Shown here: positions 26,691-36,568 of the stretch, one piece after another | Layout: each line of letters starts with the position of its first letter | Numbering within the stretch: the stretch's first letter is position 1 | Source of the DNA: Muribaculum caecicola | GTDB lineage: Bacteria; Bacteroidota; Bacteroidia; Bacteroidales; Muribaculaceae | Assembly (NCBI GenBank): GCA_004801635.1 | Contig: SSTG01000002.1 | Span: 1-58,018, forward strand | Direction of reading: 5' to 3' | Length of the DNA: 58,018 nucleotides | Made by a program: the position numbers and the translations under genes | The notes under the pieces: model-generated | Seen by the model: only the letters and a program-made list of their open reading frames with translations | Told to the model about the DNA's origin: nothing | Database searches by the model: none

Positions 26691-26730
26691 CAAAGGTACG
26701 TAAAAATTCCCGGATTTTTACGTACCTTTG
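26691..26730. promoter_or_regulatory. 17-bp inverted repeat carrying mirror-image -7 boxes between tgt and tsaB
   Basis: Bases 26691-26707 and 26714-26730 are perfect reverse complements around TCCCGG. Each arm ends in TACCTTTG (26691-26698 on minus, 26723-26730 on plus), a match to TAnnTTTG. The minus copy would start tgt transcription about 4 bases ahead of its ATG. No TTTG -33 box fits either copy, so the dyad could instead be a regulator site. Confidence 0.55.
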
Positions 26731-26755
26731 ACTCTGTCTTAGATACTTTCGTTCG

Positions 26756-26804
26756 GCAAAGCTCAAATAAATTTGGCTTTGCGCTCGACTTATTAGTATC
26801 TTTG
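26756..26804 (+). promoter_or_regulatory. Promoter of tsaB, with a palindrome over the -33 box
   Basis: TTTG (26772-26775), 21 nt, TATCTTTG (26797-26804) fits the Bacteroidales consensus. The -33 box lies in the right arm of a 12-bp imperfect palindrome (26756-26782, one bulged T). The predicted leader is about 45 nt. Confidence 0.7.
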
Positions 26805-26854
26805 TAATATTAACTGCGGCATTTGCCACTCTGCCGCAAATTCACTTCACTGAT

Positions 26855-27547
26855 ATGCCTGTAATATTAAACATAGATACTTCTACAAGTGTGTGCTCTG
26901 TTGCCTTGTGTAACGACGGGCACTGTGTTATGCACCGAGAGGACTATCAGGGCCGTAATCATGCCACTGTGCTAAGTCTTTATATACAGGATGCCTTGGC
27001 CGAAGCCAAAGACAAGCAAATGCCCGTAGACGCTATTGCCGTAGGTATTGGCCCTGGCAGCTATACCGGCCTGCGTATAGGCCTTAGCGAGGCAAAGGGC
27101 CTTGCATATGCGCTGAAGGTTCCCCTTATAGGGGTTGATACGCTTCAGACATTGACCGTGGGTGTCCAGTTTTCTGATTTTTTTGACCCCGAAGTCTTGT
27201 TTGTGCCTATGATTGATGCCAGGCGCATGGAGGTTTTTTCAGCAGTATATGATTATGCTTTAAAGCCGCTGATGCCGGGACGCCCTGTAATTGTAGAACC
27301 TGGCAGTTATGATGAATTTCTGGAGCAAGGGCCGGTTATTTTTTTCGGTGACGGGGCTGATAAAACCAGGCCTGTATTAGGAGGACATCCAAATGCGAAT
27401 TTTATAACAGAAATATATCCGTTGGCGCAAAACATGATGGCGTTATCGGAACGTGCCTACAGGAATGGCGACTTTCTTGACCTGGCATACTCTGTTCCTA
27501 ATTATCTGAAAGAGTTTCAGGCCACTACGCCGCGCAAAAAAGTATAA
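26855..27547 (+). CDS. tsaB: tRNA threonylcarbamoyladenosine biosynthesis protein TsaB
   Basis: Partner of TsaD in making t6A at position 37 of ANN-decoding tRNAs. The actin-like ATPase fold start ILNIDTSTSVCSVAL, the segment GRNHATVLSLYIQ (about 31-43) and AVGIGPGSYTGLRIGLSEAKGL split over 62-83 are hallmark TsaB sequences. 230 residues is the usual size. It has its own promoter upstream and is followed after 35 bp by dnaE. Confidence 0.94.
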   Translation: MPVILNIDTSTSVCSVALCNDGHCVMHREDYQGRNHATVLSLYIQDALAEAKDKQMPVDAIAVGIGPGSYTGLRIGLSEAKGLAYALKVPLIGVDTLQTLTVGVQFSDFFDPEVLFVPMIDARRMEVFSAVYDYALKPLMPGRPVIVEPGSYDEFLEQGPVIFFGDGADKTRPVLGGHPNANFITEIYPLAQNMMALSERAYRNGDFLDLAYSVPNYLKEFQATTPRKKV

Positions 27548-27582
27548 ATGCCTTTAATCCTGTCTAACCCTTCATAGAAAAC

Positions 27583-30500
27583 ATGCAACAACCTTTCATA
27601 CATCTTCATGTACACACCCAGTATTCGGTGCTCGACGGTCAGGCTTCTGTTTCGGCATTGGTTGACAAGGCTATTGCCGACGGCCAGCCGGCATTGGCAA
27701 TAACCGACCACGGAAATATGTTTGGCATAAAGGAATTTTTTAATTATGCCAAAAAGGTAAACTCAAAAACCAAGGATGCTATTGCAAAAGCTGAGGCTGC
27801 TTTGTCAAAAGCACGCGAGGAAGGGGCCGATGTTGAAACTATAGGGTCGTTGCAGGCAGAAGTCGGCCGTAACAAGGCGCGTTTGCTTAAGCCTATATTC
27901 GGTTGCGAAATGTATGTGGCGCAAAAGTCGCTGCACGAGCATGTTGACAAGCGCGATACTGGCCGTCACCTGATTGTATTGGCAAAAAACGAACAGGGAT
28001 ATCACAATTTGGTGAAAATTGTGTCGCAGGCTTGGACAGAGGGCTTTTATTCGCATCCGCGAACAGATAAAGAGGCTATTGCCGCCCACCGCGAAGGCCT
28101 TATTGTTTGTTCGGCATGTCTTGGTGGCGAGATTCCAAAGTTGATAATGTCGGGCGATATTGAAGAAGCCGAGCGCCAGGTGCTGTGGTGGAAAGAAATA
28201 TTTGGCGATGATTATTATATAGAGATCCAAAGGCACCAGACGGATAAACCCGGTGCCAACAGGGAGACTTACGAAATACAGGAACCGGTAAACGTTGAGC
28301 TAATAAGGATAGCACGAAAACATGGCATTAAAATTATAGCCACTAACGATGTCCATTTTGTCAACGAGGCCGATGCCGAGGCGCATGACCGTTTGATTTG
28401 TGTGAGTACCGGCCGATTTCTGACTGACGAAAACCGTATGCGTTACACCAAACAGGAATGGATGAAGACGCGTGCGGAAATGTACGATATTTTTGCTGAC
28501 ATACCGGAAGCATTGTCGAACACGTTGGAAATTATGGACAAGGTTGGAGAGTATACTATTGACCATAAGCCTATTCTGCCTAATTTCCCTCTGCCCGACG
28601 GTTTTACTGACAATGATGACTATTTGCGATACCTTACTTACGAAGGGGCAAAGCGCAGATGGGGAACTCCTTCGCCAGAGCAGTGCGAGCGAATAGATTT
28701 CGAGCTCGACACAATAAAAAATATGGGATTCCCGGGCTATTTCCTTATTGTGCAGGATTTTATTCAGGCTGGTCGCGACCGGGGCGTTTCAATAGGCCCG
28801 GGGCGTGGTTCTGCTGCCGGTTCTGCTGTGGCCTACTGTCTTGGAATAACCCAGATTGACCCAATAAAGTATGATTTGCTTTTTGAGCGCTTCCTGAACC
28901 CTGACCGTATATCGTTACCTGATATTGACATTGACTTTGACGACGACGGACGTTCCGACGTGCTTAAATATGTTACAGAAAAATATGGCGCTGAAAAAGT
29001 TGCCCATATTATAACTTATGGAACAATGGCTGCAAAAATGGCAATAAAGGATGTTGCCAGAATAGAGCAGCTGCCGTTGGCCGAGAGCAACCGTTTGACA
29101 AAATTGATTCCGCGCCATATGCCGGAGGTTAACGGAAAGGAACTAAAGCCGACACTTAAAAACTGTTATGAGCATGTTCAGGAATTTAAAACAGAATTAA
29201 CAGGCCCTAACGAGCTGGTAAAAGAAACCTTGAAATATGCCAAGGAGTTGGAAGGCAATGTCAGGGGTACAGGTGTGCACGCCTGCGGTGTAATTATTGG
29301 CCGTGACGACATAACTGATTGGGTTCCTGTTAGTACGGCTACAGATAAGGATGGCTCCAAATTGCTGGTTACACAGTATGAAGGTAGTGTGATTGAGGAA
29401 ACCGGCCTTATAAAGATGGACTTCCTTGGCTTGAAAACTTTGTCAATAATAAAGGAAGCTATTGCAAATATAAAACTTACGCGAGGCGTAGATGTGGATA
29501 TTGACAATATTCCTATTGACGACAAACCAACATACCAGCTTTATTGCGAAGGCCGCACCACTGGCACATTCCAGTTTGAGTCGCCCGGCATGCAAAAATA
29601 TCTTCGCGAACTGCAGCCGTCGGTATTTGAGGATCTCATAGCCATGAATGCCCTGTACCGGCCTGGCCCTATGTCGTATATTCCCGACTTTATTGCCAGA
29701 AAACATGGCAAGGCCCCTATAATTTATGATATACCCATTATGGAACAGTATCTTAAAGATACATATGGTGTTACGGTATATCAGGAACAGGTCATGCTTT
29801 TGTCGCGTCTGTTGGCTAACTTTACGCGAGGCGAGAGCGACACACTGCGTAAGGCAATGGGTAAAAAGTTGATTGATAAAATGATGGCCCTTAAAGAGAA
29901 GTTCCTTAAAGGAGGTCAGGCTAACAATCACGACCCCGAAGTACTGGAAAAAATATGGTCTGACTGGGAGAAATTCGCGTCGTATGCCTTTAATAAGAGT
30001 CATGCCACCTGCTATTCCTGGGTAGCTTTCCAGACAGCATATCTGAAGGCTAACTATCCGGCCGAATATATGGCTGCGGTTCTGAGCCGTAACCTGAACG
30101 ATATAACCAAACTTACCAACTTTATGGACGAATGCAAAGCAATGCATATTTCCGTAAAGGGACCGGATGTTAACGAGTCGTTTTCTGCATTTGGTGTGAA
30201 CAAGGATGGCGATATACGTTTCGGGCTGGCCGGAGTAAAAGGTATTGGTCAAAATGTTGTAAACGCAATAATATCGGCCCGAAACGAGGGTGGGCCGTTC
30301 CAGAATATATACGACTTTGTGGAGCGAGTAGACCGCTCTAATATAAACCGTCGGAATATAGAGGGTCTGGCCCTTGCAGGTGCGTTCGACTCATTGCCTG
30401 ATATAAAGAGGGAAGACTTTTTTGAAGCGAATATAAAAGGTGAAACTTTTGCCGAACAATTATCGCGTTATGCCCAGAGTTATCAGAACGCTAAGGGGTC

Positions 30501-31260
30501 TATGGAAAACTCTCTGTTTGGTGATTTCGACAGCGACCTTAATACGGCTGGGCGGCCTCCGCTGAAACCGGCAACACTATGGCCGGATATTGAGAAGCTT
30601 GAACGTGAGCGCGACCTTGTTGGAATGTATTTGTCGGGTCATCCGCTTGACCCGTATTATGTGGAGCTTCGTTATGGATGCACGCATACGATAAAAGACT
30701 TTGTTGACGAAGGACCTCTGGATGAGAACCGCCCGGTTGTGCTTGGTGGAATGGTTATTGACTATCAGGTTAAGCAGAGCAGGCGTGGCGGAAGTTTCGG
30801 AGTACTAAAAATAGAAGACTATACAGGAACACAGGAGTTTACCTTGTTCGGCCAAGATTTTATTGATTATGGCAAATATGGAATAAACGGTACGCCCGTG
30901 CTTATTCGCGGACATTATGGACGGCGTTTTGCCAATTCCGATGTGCGGTTCCAGATAACTTCCATTTCCTTATTGGCAAAGCAGCGTGGAAAACTTATCG
31001 ATGGTTTGACAATAAGTGTCGACGCGGATCAGGCAAACCAGAATTTCCATTCCATATTGCGTGACTTTATATCGCGGCCGCTGCCTGCCGACTTTGTTAC
31101 AGAGGATGGCGACGGGCGATGTCCGTTGTATATACGATTACGCGACACCCAACTTGGCCGCAGCCTTAAGCTGGCTTCAGGTGTAAAGTTGGCTGTTGAC
31201 CGCAATTTGATAGTGACTCTGGAAGAAATGGAAATGGACTTTGAAGTGTCACGTTCTTAA
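27583..31260 (+). CDS. dnaE: DNA polymerase III alpha subunit
   Basis: Replicative DNA polymerase, 1225 residues. It begins with a PHP domain (FIHLHVHTQYSVLDGQ, residues 5-20). The polymerase core has the catalytic aspartates in PDIDIDFDDDGR (Asp447, Asp449, Asp451), GPGRGSAAGS (about 406-415), and AMNALYRPGPM; helix-hairpin-helix and OB domains follow, the OB strand VVLGGMVIDYQVKQSRRGG lying near residue 1050. This is the DnaE1 type with no built-in proofreading domain. The plus-strand order tsaB, dnaE, trxA with 35-40 bp gaps suggests one transcript. Confidence 0.97.
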   Translation: MQQPFIHLHVHTQYSVLDGQASVSALVDKAIADGQPALAITDHGNMFGIKEFFNYAKKVNSKTKDAIAKAEAALSKAREEGADVETIGSLQAEVGRNKARLLKPIFGCEMYVAQKSLHEHVDKRDTGRHLIVLAKNEQGYHNLVKIVSQAWTEGFYSHPRTDKEAIAAHREGLIVCSACLGGEIPKLIMSGDIEEAERQVLWWKEIFGDDYYIEIQRHQTDKPGANRETYEIQEPVNVELIRIARKHGIKIIATNDVHFVNEADAEAHDRLICVSTGRFLTDENRMRYTKQEWMKTRAEMYDIFADIPEALSNTLEIMDKVGEYTIDHKPILPNFPLPDGFTDNDDYLRYLTYEGAKRRWGTPSPEQCERIDFELDTIKNMGFPGYFLIVQDFIQAGRDRGVSIGPGRGSAAGSAVAYCLGITQIDPIKYDLLFERFLNPDRISLPDIDIDFDDDGRSDVLKYVTEKYGAEKVAHIITYGTMAAKMAIKDVARIEQLPLAESNRLTKLIPRHMPEVNGKELKPTLKNCYEHVQEFKTELTGPNELVKETLKYAKELEGNVRGTGVHACGVIIGRDDITDWVPVSTATDKDGSKLLVTQYEGSVIEETGLIKMDFLGLKTLSIIKEAIANIKLTRGVDVDIDNIPIDDKPTYQLYCEGRTTGTFQFESPGMQKYLRELQPSVFEDLIAMNALYRPGPMSYIPDFIARKHGKAPIIYDIPIMEQYLKDTYGVTVYQEQVMLLSRLLANFTRGESDTLRKAMGKKLIDKMMALKEKFLKGGQANNHDPEVLEKIWSDWEKFASYAFNKSHATCYSWVAFQTAYLKANYPAEYMAAVLSRNLNDITKLTNFMDECKAMHISVKGPDVNESFSAFGVNKDGDIRFGLAGVKGIGQNVVNAIISARNEGGPFQNIYDFVERVDRSNINRRNIEGLALAGAFDSLPDIKREDFFEANIKGETFAEQLSRYAQSYQNAKGSMENSLFGDFDSDLNTAGRPPLKPATLWPDIEKLERERDLVGMYLSGHPLDPYYVELRYGCTHTIKDFVDEGPLDENRPVVLGGMVIDYQVKQSRRGGSFGVLKIEDYTGTQEFTLFGQDFIDYGKYGINGTPVLIRGHYGRRFANSDVRFQITSISLLAKQRGKLIDGLTISVDADQANQNFHSILRDFISRPLPADFVTEDGDGRCPLYIRLRDTQLGRSLKLASGVKLAVDRNLIVTLEEMEMDFEVSRS

Positions 31261-31300
31261 AGACAATCATTTATATAAACAAATTAAATCATAATAAGTT

Positions 31301-31618
31301 ATGGCATTTGAATTTACAGACTCAAACGTAAGGGAGGTTATTGCTTCAGGAAAGCCTGTCCTTGTTGACTGCTGGGCTCCATGGTGCGGCCCTTGCGTAA
31401 GTATGACACCAATTATTGACTCTCTGGCTGCTGAATATGAGGGGCGTGCAGTTGTAGGTAAGTATAATGTTGACGAGGAATCGGATCTGGCTGGCGAATA
31501 CCGAATAATGAGCATTCCTACAATGCTGCTGTTTAAAGACGGCAATATGGTGGGCCGTCTGGCCGGCTCGCAGCCCAAAGCAACCCTTGCTGCAAAATTA
31601 GACGAACTTATCGGATAA
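31301..31618 (+). CDS. trxA: Thioredoxin
   Basis: Small cytoplasmic disulfide reductase, 105 residues. The redox motif WCGPC (Cys29, Cys32) and the cis-proline segment IMSIPTMLLFKDG (about 69-81) are present, and there is no signal peptide. It follows dnaE by 40 bp and ends at a strong hairpin shared with convergent clpB. Confidence 0.97.
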   Translation: MAFEFTDSNVREVIASGKPVLVDCWAPWCGPCVSMTPIIDSLAAEYEGRAVVGKYNVDEESDLAGEYRIMSIPTMLLFKDGNMVGRLAGSQPKATLAAKLDELIG

Positions 31619-31633
31619 TCTTATACGGTTTAG

Positions 31634-31683
31634 ATATAACACGGGCATAGTTTACTATTTTGTAAACTATGCCCGTGTTATAT
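31634..31683. terminator. Bidirectional terminator between trxA and clpB
   Basis: Bases 31634-31655 and 31662-31683 form a perfect 22-bp stem with a TATTTT loop. It starts 15 bp after the trxA stop and lies 16 bp past the clpB stop on the other strand, with A/T-rich flanks on both sides, so it can serve both genes. Confidence 0.85.
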
Positions 31684-31699
31684 AATTGATATTATAATA

Positions 31700-34291
31700 T
31701 TAGTTTCGGAATTGCAGACTGCCTTCGGCATCAAGGCCTATTACAATTGGCTTTTCCCTGTCGACGCGTTGTGCAAGGATGTCTTTTGACAGTTGGTTAA
31801 GCACCATCCGTTGTATGACTCGCTTAACCGGGCGTGCTCCAAATTCCGGATTATATCCTTCTTTTGCCAGAAACTTCAAGGCATCCGGAGTAACTTCCAA
31901 TGTCACGCCGTTTTTAGCCAGCATGCGTTTTATGCCGTTTACCTGAATACCGACTATTTCCTCTATCTCGCGTTCGTTCAAGGGCGTGAACATTATGATT
32001 TCGTCTATTCGGTTAAGGAATTCCGGTCGTATGGTTTGTTTTAGCATGTCAAGCACCTCGGTTTTGGTTTTTTCAATAACTTCAAAACGGTTTTCGTCGG
32101 TTAGTGACGCGAAATTTTCGCGAATCACTTGCGAACCCATGTTTGATGTCATTATTATTATGGTGTTCTTGAAATTCACTAATCGGCCTTTGTTGTCGGT
32201 AAGACGGCCGTCGTCAAGCACTTGTAACAGTATATTGAATACGTCTGGGTGTGCTTTCTCTATTTCGTCGAACAGTACAACCGAATATGGCTTTCTGCGT
32301 ACGGCCTCAGTCAGTTGGCCGCCCTCGTCGTATCCTACATATCCCGGAGGTGCTCCTACCAGCCGTGAAACGGTGTGCTTCTCCTGATATTCGCTCATGT
32401 CTATACGGGTCATCATATTCTCGTCGTCAAACAGGTATTCTGCCAGAGCTTTGGCTAATTCTGTTTTTCCAACACCGGTAGTGCCTAGGAATATGAATGA
32501 TCCGATTGGACGGCGTGGATCGTTCAGTCCGGCCCTTGACCGCCTTACGGCATCGGCAATTGCGGCTATGGCTTCGTTTTGTCCCACCACACGCTGGTGC
32601 AGTTCTGCTTCAAGGTGTAGCAGTTTTTCTTTTTCACTCTGCACCATCTTGCTAACCGGGATGCCGGTCCAGCGCGATACAACGTCGGCAATGTCGTCGG
32701 CATCAACTTCTTCCTTTATAAGCGACTTTTCGCCTTGCATTGCTTTTAGCTGCTCTTGAATTTCGGCACTGTCTTTTTCTTTTTCCTGTATTTTTGAATA
32801 CCTGATTTCTGCCACTTTGGCATAATCGCCCTCGCGTTCGGCACGTTCTGCATCGAACTTAAGTTGCTCGATGTCAATTTTATTCTGCTGAATGCGGTTT
32901 ATGAGTTCTTTCTGCGACTGCCATTTTGCACGGAAATCTTTTTCAGTGTCGCGCAAGTCGGCCAATTCGCGCTCCAGGTCTTTTATTTTTTCTTTGTCGC
33001 CTTCGCGTTTTATTGCTTCGCGCTCAATTTCAAGCTGGGCTATCTTGCGCGTGATCTCGTCCAATGCTTGAGGAACCGAGTCGCGTTCCAGACGCAGTTT
33101 GGATGCCGCTTCGTCAATAAGGTCGATGGCTTTGTCTGGCAGGAAACGGTCGGTGATATAGCGTTCCGACAGTTGAACGGCGGCGATAATTGCCTCGTCG
33201 CGTATGCGCACCTGGTGGTGGTTTTCGTATCTTTCCTTAAGTCCGCGCAGAATGGATATGGCACTCATTTCGTCGGGCTCGTTAACCATTACCTTTTGGA
33301 AACGCCTTTCAAGTGCTTTGTCTTTTTCAAAATATTTCTGATATTCGTCGAGGGTGGTGGCTCCGATGCTGCGCAGCTCTCCTCGTGCAAGGGCCGGTTT
33401 GAGTATGTTGGCGGCATCCATTGCACCTTCGCCTTTGCCTGCGCCTACAAGGGTGTGTATCTCGTCTATAAACAATATGATATCGCCGTCGGCTTGCGTT
33501 ACCTCGTTAACAATGGCTTTCAGCCTTTCCTCGAATTCGCCTTTGTATTTTGCCCCAGCCACAAGTGCACCCATATCGAGCGAGAATATTTGCTTGTCTT
33601 TCAAATTTTCCGGAACGTCGCCACGCACTATTCTGTGGGCAAGGCCTTCGGCAATTGCAGTTTTCCCCGTACCAGGCTCGCCTATAAGCATTGGGTTGTT
33701 TTTGGTGCGTCTTGATAGAATTTGCAATACGCGCCTAATTTCGTCGTCACGGCCAATAACCGGATCGAGTTTGCCTGAACGGGCACGTTCGTTTAGGTTT
33801 ATGGCATATTTCGACAATGCATTATATGTGTCCTCCGCACTTTGGTCGTTGGCTTTACGGCCTTTACGTAGCTCATCGATGGCTGATGACAGTTCGTGTT
33901 CTGTCAGCCCGGCATCTTTCAATATTTGCGAAGCCGGGCTTTTTACAGAAAAAAGAGCTAGTAGCAGTGCCTCGACTGCCACATATTGGTCGCCCTGTTT
34001 TTTTGCTATGTCAAGAGCCTTTTGCAGCACCTCGTTCGATGTGCGGCTAAGGTACGGTTCGCCACCCTGTACCTTTGGCTCTGAAGCAACAGCACGGTCT
34101 ACCGATGCCGTCACAGACTGTAGGCTGGCACCTACTTTCTGGAATATGAATTGAATCAGCGAATCTCCCTCAGTCATTATGCCCTTTAAAAGGTGTACCG
34201 GTTCAATGGCTTGGTTCCCGTTTCCTTTGGCAATTTCAATAGCCTTTTGAACTGCTTCTTGCGATTTGATTGTAAAATTATTGAAATTCAT
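31700..34291 (-). CDS. clpB: ATP-dependent disaggregase chaperone ClpB
   Basis: Hsp100 unfoldase that rescues aggregated proteins together with DnaK. The start is the ATG at 34291 ([17 protein letters not shown], standard for this group), eight residues inside a longer frame. Domains in order: N-domain (1-150), first AAA+ module with GEPGTGKT (about 204-211), a long coiled-coil middle domain (about 400-530, rich in E/K/R), and the second AAA+ module with GTTGVGKT (about 603-610). About 863 residues. It is transcribed alone; the 206-bp gap to yicC holds promoters for both. I see no CIRCE element. Confidence 0.97.
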   Translation of the reverse strand: MNFNNFTIKSQEAVQKAIEIAKGNGNQAIEPVHLLKGIMTEGDSLIQFIFQKVGASLQSVTASVDRAVASEPKVQGGEPYLSRTSNEVLQKALDIAKKQGDQYVAVEALLLALFSVKSPASQILKDAGLTEHELSSAIDELRKGRKANDQSAEDTYNALSKYAINLNERARSGKLDPVIGRDDEIRRVLQILSRRTKNNPMLIGEPGTGKTAIAEGLAHRIVRGDVPENLKDKQIFSLDMGALVAGAKYKGEFEERLKAIVNEVTQADGDIILFIDEIHTLVGAGKGEGAMDAANILKPALARGELRSIGATTLDEYQKYFEKDKALERRFQKVMVNEPDEMSAISILRGLKERYENHHQVRIRDEAIIAAVQLSERYITDRFLPDKAIDLIDEAASKLRLERDSVPQALDEITRKIAQLEIEREAIKREGDKEKIKDLERELADLRDTEKDFRAKWQSQKELINRIQQNKIDIEQLKFDAERAEREGDYAKVAEIRYSKIQEKEKDSAEIQEQLKAMQGEKSLIKEEVDADDIADVVSRWTGIPVSKMVQSEKEKLLHLEAELHQRVVGQNEAIAAIADAVRRSRAGLNDPRRPIGSFIFLGTTGVGKTELAKALAEYLFDDENMMTRIDMSEYQEKHTVSRLVGAPPGYVGYDEGGQLTEAVRRKPYSVVLFDEIEKAHPDVFNILLQVLDDGRLTDNKGRLVNFKNTIIIMTSNMGSQVIRENFASLTDENRFEVIEKTKTEVLDMLKQTIRPEFLNRIDEIIMFTPLNEREIEEIVGIQVNGIKRMLAKNGVTLEVTPDALKFLAKEGYNPEFGARPVKRVIQRMVLNQLSKDILAQRVDREKPIVIGLDAEGSLQFRN

Positions 34292-34445
34292 ATTTAGAGG
34301 TTGAATAGTAATCAATAGTTGTCACACTTTTATTAACGCAAAATCCGTGCCGAAAGTTAGAGATTATATAAATTTTTTCTGGAAACAGGGTTTTGCCGGC
34401 AGTTGCATGTGGTTGTAAAATAAAACTGTTGCTTTGTACATGATA

Positions 34446-34476
34446 TTTGCAAATTGGGTTAAATTTTGTATTTTTG
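34446..34476 (+). promoter_or_regulatory. Promoter of the yicC-gmk-nadD group
   Basis: TTTG (34446-34449), 19 nt, TATTTTTG (34469-34476): an exact Bacteroidales match. The ATG of yicC lies 22 bp after the -7 box, so the leader would be about 15 nt. Confidence 0.75.
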
Positions 34477-34497
34477 TAATTTGAAATAATCACTAGC

Positions 34498-35373
34498 ATG
34501 ATACTATCAATGACGGGTTTTGGCAAGGCTACGGCCGCCATTCCAAATAAAAAAATAACCGTTGAGATTAAGTCGCTGAACAGTAAGCAGCTTGACATGT
34601 CGGCACGTGTTCCCGCATCTTTTCGAGAAAAGGAACTGGAATTGCGAAACATACTGGCCGAGCGAATAGTTCGCGGCAAGGTGGAACTGCTTATTTATAC
34701 AGAGTCGGTCGGAATAGAGACAACCGTGTCGCTTAATATTCCGCTTATGGCTGCTTATAAGGAGCAGGTAGAGGAAATGGCACGTCAGTTGGGAATAGCA
34801 TGGCCCGACGACTGGTATAGCGTGCTGTTGCGTTTTCCTGAGACTGTTAAAAGCGATGTGCCGGCTACAATGTCGGACGAAGAATGGCAGACACTGCGCC
34901 AGGTAACGGAGCAGGCAATAGACCAGCTGATGCAGTTCCGGCAGAAAGAGGGGCAGAAACTTGAGGCTTTTTTCACCGAACGAGTAAACCGTATTTCTGA
35001 TCTTTTAGGACAGGTTGCCCCGTTTGAAAAAGAACGAGTAGCAAAAATTCGTGCCCGTCTGGAAGAAAATCTGGCTAAAATAGACACTGTTTCGTTCGAT
35101 AAAAACCGATTGGAGCAAGAACTGATTTTTTATATTGAGAAGCTTGACATAAACGAAGAAAAGCAACGTTTGTCCCAGCATCTGAGCTATTTTAAGGAGA
35201 CAATGGCAAATGGTTTCGGACAAGGAAAGAAACTCGGTTTTATTGCTCAGGAAATGGGGCGCGAAATAAATACGCTAGGCTCTAAGTCGAACAATGCCGA
35301 CATGCAGCGGCTGGTAGTGCGTATGAAGGACGAGCTGGAACAAATCAAGGAGCAGGTGCTCAACGTAATGTAA
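34498..35373 (+). CDS. yicC: YicC-family protein (putative endoribonuclease)
   Basis: YicC homologues have been linked to stationary-phase survival and RNA cleavage in E. coli. The 291-residue protein has the full family layout: N-terminal MILSMTGFGKA, the segment IEIKSLNSKQLDM-like VEIKSLNSKQLD (about 23-34), and the C-terminal DUF1732 region with GFGQGKKLGFIAQEMGREIN ending in a glutamate-rich helix. It has its own promoter and is followed by gmk after 19 bp, the usual arrangement in many bacteria. Confidence 0.93.
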   Translation: MILSMTGFGKATAAIPNKKITVEIKSLNSKQLDMSARVPASFREKELELRNILAERIVRGKVELLIYTESVGIETTVSLNIPLMAAYKEQVEEMARQLGIAWPDDWYSVLLRFPETVKSDVPATMSDEEWQTLRQVTEQAIDQLMQFRQKEGQKLEAFFTERVNRISDLLGQVAPFEKERVAKIRARLEENLAKIDTVSFDKNRLEQELIFYIEKLDINEEKQRLSQHLSYFKETMANGFGQGKKLGFIAQEMGREINTLGSKSNNADMQRLVVRMKDELEQIKEQVLNVM

Positions 35374-35392
35374 CCTAATAATTCGAAGTATC

Positions 35393-35959
35393 ATGCCAGG
35401 GAAGATCATTATAATTTCCGCACCGTCGGGATGTGGAAAGTCGACAATAATAAATGCCCTTATAAACAGGGGGGTGGATATGCAGTTTTCCATATCGGCC
35501 ACTAGCCGCGAGCCGCGATGCGGCGAAACCGACGGGAAGCACTATTACTTTCTAACCCCTTCCGAATTTCGCAGACGCATTGAAAAGGGGTTGTTTGTGG
35601 AATATGAGGAAGTTTATCCGGGCCGGTTCTATGGAACGCTGAAAAGCGAAATAGAGCGTATAACCGGAGCCGGGCATAATGTTGTGATGGATATTGACGT
35701 GGCTGGGGCAATGAATGTGAAGAAAATATATGGCGATTGCGCCATGACGCTTTTTATAATGCCCCCATCGGTCGACGAGCTTCGCCGCCGGTTGGAACTG
35801 CGTGCAACAGATGCTCCCGAAGTTATTGACCAGCGAGTTGGCAAGGCGGAGTATGAAATATCGTTCGCTTCGCGTTTTGAAACCGTTATAGTTAACGAGG
35901 ACCTTGATACAGCTGTTGATCAGGCACAGAAAGCCATAACCGCATTTATTGCCGGTTAA
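35393..35959 (+). CDS. gmk: Guanylate kinase
   Basis: Phosphorylates GMP to GDP. P-loop SAPSGCGKST at residues 9-18, then the GMP-binding region SREPRCGETDGKHYYF (about 38-53), VEYEEVYPGRFYGT and the MDIDVAGA strand. Length 188. Between yicC and nadD in a housekeeping group. Confidence 0.96.
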   Translation: MPGKIIIISAPSGCGKSTIINALINRGVDMQFSISATSREPRCGETDGKHYYFLTPSEFRRRIEKGLFVEYEEVYPGRFYGTLKSEIERITGAGHNVVMDIDVAGAMNVKKIYGDCAMTLFIMPPSVDELRRRLELRATDAPEVIDQRVGKAEYEISFASRFETVIVNEDLDTAVDQAQKAITAFIAG

Positions 35960-35988
35960 TGTTTTAACATAATAGCCAGTAGCCGGTT

Positions 35989-36567
35989 ATGTCAAAGAAA
36001 ATAGGAATACTTGGCGGTTCGTTTAATCCGGTGCATACCGGGCACCTGATGCTGGCTTCATGGATTGCGCAATGTGGAGTGGTGGACAGTGTATGGCTTA
36101 TGTTGTCGCCTCTCAACCCGTTGAAGACAGATTGCAGCATGGCATCCGATCATCACCGTATGCGCATGCTTGAGCTGGCAGTGAAACAGTCCGACCTTCT
36201 GAGTGTTTCTGCATTGGAGTTGGAATTGCCGCGTCCGTCATATACAATAGATACCTTTAAAGAGCTAGACCGGCGTTATCCGGAATGTTGTTTTGTACCT
36301 ATTGTTGGTAGCGACAATCTTTCTATATTTCACAAATGGCGTAGTGCTGACGAAATATTGTCGCGCTATGGACTGATTGTATATCCGCGTCCGGGTTATC
36401 CGTTTCCAGATAAGTTGCCTCGGGGTGTAGTGGTGGTAAATGCTCCCCAGACCGACATATCGTCGACAAAGATACGCAACTGTATTTCTAAAGGATGGGA
36501 CATGAACTTTTTTTTACCCCCCGGAGTATATAAATATATTAAAGAACAAGATCTTTACAAAGATTAA
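35989..36567 (+). CDS. nadD: Nicotinate-nucleotide adenylyltransferase
   Basis: Adenylates nicotinate mononucleotide in NAD synthesis. GGSFNPVHTGHL (residues 9-20) is the nucleotidyltransferase signature with the HxGH motif, and the C-terminal TDISSTKIRNCISKG carries the second conserved ISSTxIR element. 192 residues. Thirty bp after gmk and 1 bp before the next gene. Confidence 0.95.
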   Translation: MSKKIGILGGSFNPVHTGHLMLASWIAQCGVVDSVWLMLSPLNPLKTDCSMASDHHRMRMLELAVKQSDLLSVSALELELPRPSYTIDTFKELDRRYPECCFVPIVGSDNLSIFHKWRSADEILSRYGLIVYPRPGYPFPDKLPRGVVVVNAPQTDISSTKIRNCISKGWDMNFFLPPGVYKYIKEQDLYKD

Positions 36568-36568
36568 T

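Noticed and set aside
26683..26829. 49-residue N-terminal extension of Tgt
   Set aside because: It runs through the tgt and tsaB promoter region; the ATG at 26682 gives the normal length.
29443..30252. Long open frame on the minus strand inside dnaE
   Set aside because: It lies opposite a conserved part of dnaE, has no recognisable domain and no promoter; a shadow of codon bias.
32864..34154. Two long plus-strand frames inside clpB
   Set aside because: They overlap each other and lie opposite conserved ClpB modules; their translations are low-complexity and Ser/Arg- or Phe/Val-rich.
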